Positions 51,190-60,725 of a stretch of 64,000 nt of DNA are shown piece by piece. Each line of letters begins with the position of its first letter. Position 1 is the stretch's first letter. Source of the DNA: UBA11606 sp964504305 (GTDB lineage Bacteria; Actinomycetota; Acidimicrobiia; Acidimicrobiales; Aldehydirespiratoraceae). The notes under the pieces were generated by a model. It had not been told where the DNA came from, ran no database searches, and saw only the letters and a program-made list of their open reading frames with translations. The DNA lies in assembly GCA_964504305.1 (NCBI GenBank), contig CAZDEB010000001.1, positions 496,001 through 560,000 on the forward strand, given 5' to 3'. The position numbers were made by a program, and so were the translations under genes.

Positions 51190-52611
51190 GTGCTCCAATA
51201 TCACAGCTCTCGGGGCCTAGCGCCACACATCGGGTTTGCCGACACGTTGCTTCGGGGCTTGGCCCCCGATGGCGGCTTGTATTTGCCGGCTACCTTCCCG
51301 GCCTTGCCAGAGCTTCGGGCTAGTGGAGCGAGGGCCACGGGCGGGCCGGGTTCTTACGCCGAGTTGGCGTCGACGGTGATGGCTCCGTTTGTCGAGGGAT
51401 CGGTTGATCTCGATGCGTTCGGCGAGATGGTCGACGATGCCTATGCGACGTTCTCTCACCCGGATGTGTGTCCGTTGGTCGAGTTGGAGCCCGATCATTA
51501 TCTGCTCGAGTTGTTTCATGGCCCGACGTTGGCGTTCAAGGACGTGGCGTTGCAGTTGGTGGGCCGCTTGTTCGACTATGAGCTTCGCCGTCGTGGCGAG
51601 CGGGTCACTATCGTCGGCGCGACTTCGGGCGATACCGGGTCGGCGGCGATGGAAGCGGTCCGGGGGAGCGATCTGGTCGACATTGTGATCTTGTTTCCGA
51701 AGGGTCGCACGTCTGAGGTGCAGCGCCGCCAGATGACCACGATGGACGCCGCGAATGTGCATGCGGTGGCTGTTGATGGCACGTTCGATGATTGCCAGGA
51801 TCTGGTGAAGTCGATGTTTGCCGACGAGGAGTTCAGGGTTCGGACCGGTTTGTCGGCGGTCAATTCGATCAATTGGGCTCGGGTTATGGCCCAGATTGTG
51901 TATTACGTGTGGGCGGCGCAGCAGCTTGATCAGAATCGGTCGGGCCAGTCGGTGCCGGCGCCGACTTTTTGTGTGCCGACCGGCAACTTCGGCAACGTGT
52001 TCGCGGGGCACGTGGCACGGCGTATGGGTTTGCCGGTTGATCGGTTTTTGGTGGCGTCGAACACCAACGACATTCTTACCCGTTTGATCGCGACGGGGGA
52101 GATGACCGCCGAGGACGTGGTTCCGACGTTGTCGCCGAGTATGGATATCCAGATTTCGTCGAACCTCGAACGGTTGCTGTTCGAGTTGGTTGATGGCAAT
52201 GGCGCGGTTACCGCGGAGCTGTTGGCTCGGTTCCGCACGCAGGGTTACGCCTCGTTGACTCCTGCTCAGCACGAGCGGTTGCGGGCCGAGTTTGCGGGGG
52301 CCCAGTTCGATGACGATGCGACTTTGGCGGTTATGGCGTCGGTGTTCGAGTCGACTGGTTTGCAGATCGATCCTCATACCGCGGTGGGTGTTGGTGCGGC
52401 TCGTCGTTTGCGACGCGGTGATGAGACGGTGGTGACTTTGGCGACGGCGCATCCGGCCAAGTTTCCTGACGCGGTCGAGCGGGCTACGGGCGTCCGTCCC
52501 GCTTTGCCTCCACATCTGGCGGATTTGTTGGACCGCGAGGAGCGGGTCACGGAGTTACCCAGCGATCTCGCCACCATCGAGGATTACGTCGACGCTGTGC
52601 GGCGAGCGTAG
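51190..52611 (+). CDS. thrC: Threonine synthase
   Basis: This 473-aa PLP enzyme converts O-phosphohomoserine to threonine. The N-terminal segment YHSSRG and the PLP Lys in GPTLAFKDVALQ (about 117) are clear, as are VGATSGDTGSAAMEA and PTGNFGNVFAGH. Length matches the long thrC form (yeast/E. coli-like). It shares a transcript with hom. The last codons lie within a 27-bp direct repeat duplicated just after the stop. Confidence 0.95.
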   Translation: MLQYHSSRGLAPHIGFADTLLRGLAPDGGLYLPATFPALPELRASGARATGGPGSYAELASTVMAPFVEGSVDLDAFGEMVDDAYATFSHPDVCPLVELEPDHYLLELFHGPTLAFKDVALQLVGRLFDYELRRRGERVTIVGATSGDTGSAAMEAVRGSDLVDIVILFPKGRTSEVQRRQMTTMDAANVHAVAVDGTFDDCQDLVKSMFADEEFRVRTGLSAVNSINWARVMAQIVYYVWAAQQLDQNRSGQSVPAPTFCVPTGNFGNVFAGHVARRMGLPVDRFLVASNTNDILTRLIATGEMTAEDVVPTLSPSMDIQISSNLERLLFELVDGNGAVTAELLARFRTQGYASLTPAQHERLRAEFAGAQFDDDATLAVMASVFESTGLQIDPHTAVGVGAARRLRRGDETVVTLATAHPAKFPDAVERATGVRPALPPHLADLLDREERVTELPSDLATIEDYVDAVRRA

Positions 52612-52642
52612 GTACCGTCGACGCTGTGCGGCGAGCGTAGGT
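52587..52642 (+). repeat. 27-bp direct repeat at the thrC 3' end
   Basis: CGTCGACGCTGTGCGGCGAG... (27 bp) occurs at 52587-52613 and again at 52616-52642, separated by 2 bp. The first copy contains the last thrC codons and TAG stop. It looks like a recent tandem duplication. Confidence 0.85.
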
Positions 52643-52645
52643 GGG

Positions 52646-52674
52646 TTGGCGTCGTGGTGGGTGGGGCGTAGCCT
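52646..52674 (+). promoter_or_regulatory. Promoter of rho
   Basis: TTGGCG and TAGCCT are separated by 17 nt. The predicted start leaves a leader of about 78 nt before the rho GTG, and an AAGGAG ribosome site precedes it. Rho genes are often autoregulated through their leader. Confidence 0.5.
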
Positions 52675-52759
52675 CTGCTTTGTTGCCAGTGAGTGAGCGT
52701 CGTTTCGATGCCGCGTGGCCCGGTCGTGGGCGTGGCATTCCAACTCAAGGAGATGGGCC

Positions 52760-54415
52760 GTGGAATCCGCGGAGATGCGTCGTTCGACGCTGCAGCGCAA
52801 AGATCGTGATGAGCTGACTCAGATCGCGTCGACGTTGGGCAAGAAGCCTTCGTCGCGGGCTCGTAAGGGCGAGATTATTGATTTGATTTTGGATCTTGCC
52901 GCGGGGGGCGACGGTTCGAGCGTGGCGGCTACGCCCGAGGCGCCAGCGTCGACGGACCCGGTCGAGACGAAGCCGACGGATGTTGAGCCGTCCGAGGATT
53001 CGAAGGCTGGGTCTGCCGACAGAAAGTCTGGACCTGCCGACAGAAAGTCTGGGCCTGCCGACACGAAGTCTGGGTCTGCCGACAGAAAGTCTGGGTCTGC
53101 CGACAACAAGACTGGTCCGAAGACGAAGTCCGATGGGGCGGGTTCCAAGGATGGCCAGGCGCACAGCGAGGACAACGGTTCGGGCGAGGATCGTGCCGAG
53201 TCGGGTAACCGGAGGCGGCGTCGCCGCGGCCGGGATCGTGATGGTCGCGGCGAGAGTAACGAGTCGTGGGATGGCGTTCCGACTCCGGTTGTTGGTTATC
53301 TCGATCTTCGTTACGAGGGCTATGGGTTTTTGCGGGTCAATGGCTATTTGCCGAGCCGTGACGATGCCTATGTTCCGGTGAAATTGGTTCGCCAGTTCGG
53401 GCTTCGTAAGGGCGATATTGTGGCGGGTCCTTCTCGTCCGGCTAACCGCAACGAGAAGAACCCGGCTTTGATGTCGGTAGAGACCGTTAATGGCGCCGAT
53501 CCGGAGGCTGCGACGAGTCGTCCGGTGTTTGATGATCTAACGGCGGTGTATCCCGATGAGCGTCTTCGTATGGAGATGAAGGGCGACCGGTCGAATATGA
53601 CGTCGCGTATCATCGATCTGATTTCGCCGATTGGTAAGGGCCAGCGTGGTCTGATCGTCGCGCCGCCGAAGGCCGGTAAGACGTCGGTGGTCAAGCAGAT
53701 CATTCGTTCGCTCGAGGCGAACCATCCCGAGGTGTACATCATCGTGTTGCTGGTCGATGAGCGACCCGAAGAAGTGACCGACATGAAGCGTTGGGTGCAC
53801 GACGGCGAGGTGGTGGCCGCCACGTTTGATCGGCCGACCGATGAGCATACGGCGATTGCTGATTTGACTATCGAGCGGGCGAAGCGGTTGGTCGAGGATG
53901 GTCGCGACGTGTGCGTGATCCTTGATGGCATCACTCGTTTGGCGCGCGCTCACAATATCGAAACACCTCAGTCGGGCCGGGTGATGTCGGGGGGTGTTGA
54001 TGCCGCGGCGTTGTATCCGCCGAAGAAGTTCTTTGGTGCGGCTCGCAATTTGGAGGAGGGCGGTTCGCTCACGATTCTGGCTACGGCGTTGGTCGAGACT
54101 GGTTCGAGGATGGACGAGGTGATCTTCGAGGAGTTCAAGGGCACCGGAAATATGGAACTTCGCCTTGACCGGCGGATGGCCGAACGTCGGGTGTATCCGG
54201 CGATCAATGTCGAGGCGTCGTCGACTCGTCACGAAGAGTTGTTGTTCGAAAAGAAGCAACTCGAGCAGGTCTGGAAGCTGCGCCGGGTTCTGGGTGCACT
54301 TAGCGACGAGGGTTCGTCGACTTCGGGCCTGGAAATGCTTATGGAGCGTTTGGCGGCGTTTAAGACCAACGACGAATTCCTTGCAGAGGTCGCGTCGTCG
54401 GCTTCTGCCTCTTAG
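52760..54415 (+). CDS. rho: Transcription termination factor Rho
   Basis: This 551-aa hexameric RNA helicase terminates transcription. It has an N-terminal Rho-N helix domain (DRDELTQIASTLGKK), a charged low-complexity insert typical of actinobacterial Rho (about 60-165, with five heptads such as SADRKSG at about 84-118 and an Arg-rich block), an RNA-binding cold-shock fold (GYLDLRYEGYGFLRV) and the ATPase (Walker A APPKAGKTS about 301, Walker B VCVILDGITR). The GTG at 52760 behind AAGGAG is used in place of an upstream ATG. Confidence 0.96.
   Translation: MESAEMRRSTLQRKDRDELTQIASTLGKKPSSRARKGEIIDLILDLAAGGDGSSVAATPEAPASTDPVETKPTDVEPSEDSKAGSADRKSGPADRKSGPADTKSGSADRKSGSADNKTGPKTKSDGAGSKDGQAHSEDNGSGEDRAESGNRRRRRRGRDRDGRGESNESWDGVPTPVVGYLDLRYEGYGFLRVNGYLPSRDDAYVPVKLVRQFGLRKGDIVAGPSRPANRNEKNPALMSVETVNGADPEAATSRPVFDDLTAVYPDERLRMEMKGDRSNMTSRIIDLISPIGKGQRGLIVAPPKAGKTSVVKQIIRSLEANHPEVYIIVLLVDERPEEVTDMKRWVHDGEVVAATFDRPTDEHTAIADLTIERAKRLVEDGRDVCVILDGITRLARAHNIETPQSGRVMSGGVDAAALYPPKKFFGAARNLEEGGSLTILATALVETGSRMDEVIFEEFKGTGNMELRLDRRMAERRVYPAINVEASSTRHEELLFEKKQLEQVWKLRRVLGALSDEGSSTSGLEMLMERLAAFKTNDEFLAEVASSASAS
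53009..53113 (+). repeat. 21-bp tandem coding repeat in rho
   Basis: Five degenerate 21-bp units encode heptads of the type G(S/P)ADRKS within the disordered insert of Rho. The unit differs at a few bases, including one copy with ACGAAG in place of AGAAAG. Confidence 0.85.
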
Positions 54416-54418
54416 ACT
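54413..54418 (+). promoter_or_regulatory. Possible -10 box of rpmE overlapping the rho stop
   Basis: TAGACT begins at the rho stop codon and ends 9 nt before the rpmE ATG. No ribosome site is seen, so rpmE may have its own near-leaderless transcript. Confidence 0.35.
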
Positions 54419-54427
54419 GGATCCGCT

Positions 54428-54733
54428 ATGAAGTCTGACATTCACCCCGAGTACCGCGCCGTTGTGTTCCAGGACACTTCCGCCGGGACATCATTCATTA
54501 CCCGCTCCACCATCTCCACGAACGAGACGGTCAAGTGGGAAGACGGCAACGAGTATCCGCTGGCCAAGGTAGAGATTTCCAGCGAGAGCCATCCGTTCTT
54601 CACCGGCCAGATGAAGATCGTCGATACCGCTGGTCGCGTTGAGCGTTTCGAGAAGCGTTATGGTCGTCGCAAGCAGGCCGCTGCCGCGTCCGAAGACGCA
54701 GCCCCGGCGACCGAAGAGCCCGCCGAGGCCTGA
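54428..54733 (+). CDS. rpmE: 50S ribosomal protein L31, type B
   Basis: This 101-aa L31 starts MKSDIHPEYRAVVFQDTS, contains SHPFFTGQ, and lacks the CxxC zinc pairs of type A. It is therefore the zinc-independent form, often used under zinc limitation. The Ala/Glu-rich tail beyond residue 80 is longer than usual. It follows rho, a widely conserved order. Confidence 0.93.
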   Translation: MKSDIHPEYRAVVFQDTSAGTSFITRSTISTNETVKWEDGNEYPLAKVEISSESHPFFTGQMKIVDTAGRVERFEKRYGRRKQAAAASEDAAPATEEPAEA

Positions 54734-54740
54734 CCTCTTT

Positions 54741-55751
54741 ATGAGCCTCGAACCCGCTCAGCGGGCGGGGCTCGAACGAGCCCGCGCTATTGGCGTAGCT
54801 CGCGAGCATTTTGCGGTTGATATCGAGTCAGCCACGGTGGATACGGCCCCCTTTGGGGTCGTTGTTCGCGTTGAGGATCGGGCGGTGGTGGTTGCGTCTT
54901 CGGATGATCTCGCCGTTTTGGGCGGGGTGCTGGTGTGGCTCGATCGCCAGGACTTGCGGGCCGTAAATCTGGTGGTCGAGCATCATGGCGCGGTTCACGC
55001 TCGGCGAGCGGCGGTGCTTGCGCCCGAGCTGTCGGTGTGGGAGTTGGTTCGAGGCGATGTGTGCCGCGTCGATCACGCTGGGGGAGTACCGGATCGTACG
55101 GCCGTCCCTGGCATCGATTTGAGCATCGGTGATGTGCCGGGTTTGGTCGCGATGATCGAGCGTTGCGGCGCTTCGGTGGTGGTCGAGGACGGAATCGTGC
55201 GGGCCGAGGTTGCCGGTCTCGAGGTGGGCCGGGTTGTTGTTGGCGCCGACGGCCCGCAGTTCGAGGTCGGTGTGGGTCGTTTCGACCGTGAGGCCGGTGT
55301 GTTGTTGCATGCCGGTCAGTCGCTCGAGTCGGCATTGTGTTCGGTGGTCGAGCAGGTGGCCGCCCATCGTTTTGTTGGTGCGCCGTCGCACGCGATCAAT
55401 CGGTTGTGTCGAGAGCGTTGGCTCCGCGATGTTGTGGCGAACGATCCGGGCGCTTACGGGCTTCGTTCTCCGCAGTTTGTCGATCCGGTCCCGCCGCGGG
55501 TTTCGTTGCTCGAAGCCGGCCCGGCGTCGCTGATTGACGAGCTCGACGGGAAGCGAGTTTTGGTCGGGTGCACTGTGGGCGCCGACCTCGGCGTGGTGCC
55601 GAGTTTGGCCGATCTCACGATTAGGCACGCGCCGGACGAGGTCTGGTTGGTTTTGCCCGAGCGCGACATTTTTGCCCATGTCGAACGTTTGTTGGCCCGT
55701 CTGGGAACGCCGTCGTCATGCATGGCCATCGAGGTGCCTTGGGCGGGCTGA
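54741..55751 (+). CDS. Conserved protein of unknown function
   Basis: This 336-aa soluble protein is rich in Val, Ala and Asp, with no motif I recognise. It reads as alternating strands and helices (FGVVVRVEDRAVVVASSDDLAVL, ALCSVVEQVAAHRF, RVLVGCTVGADLGVVPSL). It sits 7 bp after rpmE, where many bacteria have prfA, but shows no release-factor motif (no GGQ). Function unknown; probably co-transcribed with rpmE. Confidence 0.75.
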   Translation: MSLEPAQRAGLERARAIGVAREHFAVDIESATVDTAPFGVVVRVEDRAVVVASSDDLAVLGGVLVWLDRQDLRAVNLVVEHHGAVHARRAAVLAPELSVWELVRGDVCRVDHAGGVPDRTAVPGIDLSIGDVPGLVAMIERCGASVVVEDGIVRAEVAGLEVGRVVVGADGPQFEVGVGRFDREAGVLLHAGQSLESALCSVVEQVAAHRFVGAPSHAINRLCRERWLRDVVANDPGAYGLRSPQFVDPVPPRVSLLEAGPASLIDELDGKRVLVGCTVGADLGVVPSLADLTIRHAPDEVWLVLPERDIFAHVERLLARLGTPSSCMAIEVPWAG

Positions 55752-55875
55752 ATCGATAACGGTCATGGTTGGCAGTGGGGTTGCCAAACTTGCACCCATG
55801 TATTAGCTTGTGCATGAATTCACGAGCGTCTGCGGCGGAGTTTCGTAGACGTGCCGAAGTTTCTGAGAGGCCCTA
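55752..55875. other. Leader region of the ATP synthase operon
   Basis: This 124-bp gap holds a TTGGCA/TGCCAA inverted repeat (55769-55787) and a CGTCT/AGACG hairpin (55827-55851). A GAGAGG ribosome site precedes the atpZ GTG. A promoter is expected here, but I cannot name a clear -35/-10 pair. Confidence 0.4.
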
Positions 55876-56178
55876 GTGAACGAGCGTGAGCAACGCCAGA
55901 TGCGTCAAGCCGGAGGCGACGCGTTCTCGGCGGCATTCGAGCTCATCATGACGCCCGCGCTGTTTGGTTTGCTTGGTTGGTTTATTGATTCGCGTGCCGG
56001 TCTTTTCCCGGTGTTCACCTTGTCGTTGGGTTTCACTGTCTTTGCCTACGAGGTGTGGCGGCTTTGGGCGCAGTACAGCCTGGCTATGGACACCGAACTT
56101 GCCGCCCGCCGAGCCAACTACGGCCAGGTGCCTACTTTTGGTCAGGACGCCAATCTCGATCAGGGTGCGCCGTCGTGA
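55876..56178 (+). CDS. AtpZ/AtpI-type small membrane protein
   Basis: This 100-aa protein has two hydrophobic helices (LIMTPALFGLLGWFID and VFTLSLGFTVFAYEVW). AtpZ/AtpI-type proteins precede ATP synthase genes and assist c-ring assembly or Mg2+ uptake. The GTG start lies 9 nt after GAGAGG. The stop overlaps the next gene (GTGA). Confidence 0.85.
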   Translation: MNEREQRQMRQAGGDAFSAAFELIMTPALFGLLGWFIDSRAGLFPVFTLSLGFTVFAYEVWRLWAQYSLAMDTELAARRANYGQVPTFGQDANLDQGAPS

Positions 56179-56657
56179 CCGATCGTATGGCAGCGTTTCC
56201 CGATGGGGTCAACGACGCGCAACCCGAGCGCCAGATTGCCCGCGACCTCGCCGTTCGCACGTTGCTGGTCGCGCCGATCATGCTCGCGGCAGGTGCGCTA
56301 TTTTGGGGCTGGCATGGTTTTTGGTCGGCCGGGTACGCCTTGGTGATCGTGGCCGCCAATTTTTTGCTGGCGGCCGCCGCTATTACGTGGGGGGCAAAAA
56401 TCTCCCCGGCCGCGATGTTTGGCGCGGTGATGTTTGGTTTTGTTGCTCGACTTGGCATCATCACCGCCGCTGTGTTACCCATACGCAGCACTGAATGGTT
56501 CGAGATCGTTCCGTTCGCGATCAGTCTTCTGATCACCCACCTCGGTCTTCTTGCCTGGGAAACTCGACACGTTGCGGCGTCGCTCGCGTTCCCTGGTCTC
56601 AAGCCCGGACACGAAATCCTTTCCACCACCGATCCCTCCGCGGAGCGCTCAGCATGA
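56175..56657 (+). CDS. ATP synthase-associated membrane protein (AtpI-like)
   Basis: This 160-aa protein has about four membrane helices (TLLVAPIMLAAGALFWGWHG, ALVIVAANFLLAAAAITWG, AMFGAVMFGFVARLGIITA, PFAISLLITHLGLLAW). Position between atpZ and atpB and topology suggest AtpI. Both ends overlap neighbours by 4 bp. Sequence is not diagnostic. Confidence 0.75.
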   Translation: MTDRMAAFPDGVNDAQPERQIARDLAVRTLLVAPIMLAAGALFWGWHGFWSAGYALVIVAANFLLAAAAITWGAKISPAAMFGAVMFGFVARLGIITAAVLPIRSTEWFEIVPFAISLLITHLGLLAWETRHVAASLAFPGLKPGHEILSTTDPSAERSA

Positions 56658-57433
56658 ACGTCCTCGCTCTTGAGTTCCCACCCGTCAATCACTTGTTTGA
56701 TTGGCCGAGCATTTGGCTCGACGGAACACCATTCGCGATTAACAAAACGGTTCTCATCTACTTGGGCTCAATGCTCATCACGATGGTGATCTTCCTCCTA
56801 GCGGGACGCCCCAAGGAATCGTTGGTTCCTGCTGGTATTCAGCACGTTGCCGAATCGGGCGTCAACTTCATCGAAGAGTCGGTGGTCATGCAGACCATTG
56901 GCCCCGAAGGCAAAAAGTTCATGCCGTTCCTGACCTCGATGTTCTTCTTCATCTTGTTCTCGAACATCACCGAGGTCATCCCGTTCCTGCAATTCCCGGC
57001 CAACTCACGCATGGCGATCCCGATCACTCTCGCCGTCGTGGTGTGGGTCATCTACAACTTTGTCGGTGTGCGTAGCCAGGGTTTGTTCGGCTATCTCAAG
57101 AACTCACTGTTCCCGCCCGGCGTGCCCGTTGCGTTGTATCTCATCGTGACGCCCATCGAGTTGGTGTCGACCTTCGTGGTGCGGCCCTTCTCGCTGGCCA
57201 TTCGACTCTGGGCCAACATGGTTGCCGGCCACCTCTTGCTGGTTACCTTCGCTATCTTGTCGGCCACCATGTGGGGCGCAGGCGGCATCGGTTATGCCGG
57301 TGCGCTGGTTCTTTCGTGGCCAATGCTGATTCTCATGACAGGATTCGAGATCTTGGTCTCGTTCTTGCAGGCGTTTATCTTCACCATTCTCACCGCCGTG
57401 TACATCGGCGGGTCCATGCACCCCGAACACTGA
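56654..57433 (+). CDS. atpB: ATP synthase subunit a
   Basis: This 259-aa Fo stator subunit forms the proton half-channels. The essential Arg is in SLAIRLWANMVAGH (about 184). The helix 5/6 region (LVLSWPMLILMTGFEILVSFLQAF) is typical. The ATG at 56654 overlaps the previous stop. No Na+-type ligand set is obvious; it is presumably proton-coupled. Confidence 0.96.
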   Translation: MNVLALEFPPVNHLFDWPSIWLDGTPFAINKTVLIYLGSMLITMVIFLLAGRPKESLVPAGIQHVAESGVNFIEESVVMQTIGPEGKKFMPFLTSMFFFILFSNITEVIPFLQFPANSRMAIPITLAVVVWVIYNFVGVRSQGLFGYLKNSLFPPGVPVALYLIVTPIELVSTFVVRPFSLAIRLWANMVAGHLLLVTFAILSATMWGAGGIGYAGALVLSWPMLILMTGFEILVSFLQAFIFTILTAVYIGGSMHPEH

Positions 57434-57495
57434 TTCTCAGCGTTCATCACTAGTCACAGATCTACAGATCTCAAAGAAACACAGGAGAAAGTAAC

Positions 57496-57753
57496 GTGCT
57501 CAACGTTCTCGCAGAGACCAACCCAGGCGAGATGCTCGAGGGCCTCAAGGCCATCGGTGCCGGTCTGGGCTATGGCTTGGCCGCAATTGGTCCAGGCATT
57601 GGCATCGGCACGGTTGTCGGCAACGCCATTTCGTCGATGGCCCGCCAGCCCGAGTCCGCCGGCATGGTGCGTACCACCATGTTCCTCGGAATCGCCTTTA
57701 CCGAAGCTCTTGCCCTTATCGGCTTCGTGGTGTTCATCCTCCTGCTCCCCTGA
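57496..57753 (+). CDS. atpE: ATP synthase subunit c
   Basis: This 85-aa hairpin proteolipid has GYGLAAIGPGIGIGTVVGNAI in helix 1 and the ion-binding Glu70 in FTEALALIGFVV of helix 2. It has the RQPES loop that contacts gamma/epsilon. The GTG start has GGAGAAA upstream. It forms the rotor ring. Confidence 0.97.
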   Translation: MLNVLAETNPGEMLEGLKAIGAGLGYGLAAIGPGIGIGTVVGNAISSMARQPESAGMVRTTMFLGIAFTEALALIGFVVFILLLP

Positions 57754-57797
57754 GCAAGACGTTTGACCACCGACCGCATCTACACAAAGGCTGAACT

Positions 57798-58517
57798 ATG
57801 ACACGAAGGTTCCGGCATATCGCTGGGGTTCTGGGCTTCATCACCATCTTGGTGGTCGCAAGCGCAGCACCTGCAGGCGCTTCGGAAGAAACAATTGGCT
57901 CGTGTGTTGTTGAGAAGATCGCTGAGCTCGAAGCAGCCGGCGGCAGTCTCCACGCACTCGAAGAACACGGCGGCGAAGAACTCGTTGCTTTCGAAGAGGA
58001 ACTCGAGGGTTGCGTCGAGTCGCCCAGCGCCATCATCCCGGCGATCGACGAGATCATCTGGGGCGGCGGTGCCTTCTTGGTGCTGTTCTTCTTCATGGCC
58101 ACGAAGGGCTTTCCGGCCGTCAAGGGCGCGATGGACGCTCGGGCCGAGAAGATCGCTTCTGACCTCGACGAAGCCGAACAGGCCAAGGTTGACGCCACCA
58201 AGATCAAAGCCGATCACGCGGCCGAACTTGCCGGTGCAAAGACCGAAGCGGCGGGCATCATCGATGCCGCTCGGGTCCAAGCCGACGAGCTCAAATCCGA
58301 GTTGGCGGCCCGCGCCGAGACCGACATTGCCGAGATGCGCGCTCGCGCCGAGGCCGATATCGAGTCGAGTCGGGCCCAAGCCATCACCGATCTGCGCTCG
58401 GAGGTATCTGAGATCGCCGTCGGTGCTGCCGAAGCTGTCATCAAGGCCAACCTCGATCGCAACGCTCAGAGTGCGCTGGTTGACGCCTACATCGACGAGG
58501 TGGCCGGTCGTGGCTAA
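57798..58517 (+). CDS. atpF: ATP synthase subunit b with N-terminal signal and ectodomain
   Basis: The 239-aa b subunit is much longer than the usual 160-170. The first 28 residues look like a cleavable signal peptide (GVLGFITILVVASAAPAGA-SE). About 50 acidic residues with two cysteines (Cys36, Cys72) follow before the normal membrane helix (IIWGGGAFLVLFFFMATKGF) and the long right-handed coiled-coil stalk. The insertion would sit outside the membrane. atpH overlaps its 3' end by 8 bp. Confidence 0.93.
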   Translation: MTRRFRHIAGVLGFITILVVASAAPAGASEETIGSCVVEKIAELEAAGGSLHALEEHGGEELVAFEEELEGCVESPSAIIPAIDEIIWGGGAFLVLFFFMATKGFPAVKGAMDARAEKIASDLDEAEQAKVDATKIKADHAAELAGAKTEAAGIIDAARVQADELKSELAARAETDIAEMRARAEADIESSRAQAITDLRSEVSEIAVGAAEAVIKANLDRNAQSALVDAYIDEVAGRG

Positions 58518-59040
58518 CGATCGCCTCGGCGGGTACGCCGACGCATTCCTCGCGGTTGCCGCCGCCGAAGGGTCGCCCGACACTGTCGAGGACGAACTCT
58601 TTCGCTTCGCCGAGGCGTTGCGAGGGAGCGAATCGTTGATGGCAACGTTGAGCGATCGCCAGTTGCCGGTCGAGCGCCGCCAGGCCGTTGTCGAGGATCT
58701 CCTCGGCGCCAAGGCTTCGCCGGCCACCACCGCGCTCGTTTCGATGGTTGTCGCGACGGGCCGGGGATCTGATCTGCCGGCCATCATCGACGAAACTGTG
58801 GCCCGTAGCGCCGCCGGACGCAATCGAGCGCTTGCTCGGGTCCGTTCGGCTGTCGAGCTCAGTGACGACCAAAAGACGCGGCTTGCGGCCGCGATCAAAT
58901 CGTCCACCGGCACCGACGTCGAGATCCGTGTGGTCATCGACGAATCGGTAATGGGCGGACTCGTAACCGAAATCGGTGACGACGTCATCGATGGCAGCGT
59001 GCGTCGCCGCATGGCCCAACTCCGCGAGAACTTCACCTGA
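58510..59040 (+). CDS. atpH: ATP synthase subunit delta
   Basis: This 176-aa stator subunit binds the top of F1. The N-terminal helical domain (RLGGYADAFLAVAAAEG) and the C-terminal signature MGGLVTEIGDDVIDGSVRRR are clear. The GTG at 58510 overlaps atpF. Unlike mycobacteria, delta is not fused to b here. Confidence 0.95.
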   Translation: MANDRLGGYADAFLAVAAAEGSPDTVEDELFRFAEALRGSESLMATLSDRQLPVERRQAVVEDLLGAKASPATTALVSMVVATGRGSDLPAIIDETVARSAAGRNRALARVRSAVELSDDQKTRLAAAIKSSTGTDVEIRVVIDESVMGGLVTEIGDDVIDGSVRRRMAQLRENFT

Positions 59041-59093
59041 TCGTGCTCACCTGAGCACGCCCCTTCACCTGAACGAGAAGATAGAGACACGAA

Positions 59094-60719
<1,626 letters not shown>

Positions 60720-60725
60720 TAGCCC

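Noticed and set aside
51217..52515. Long open frame on the minus strand (432 codons) opposite thrC
   Set aside because: Arg/His/Gln-rich antisense shadow of a well-supported gene; no family signature.
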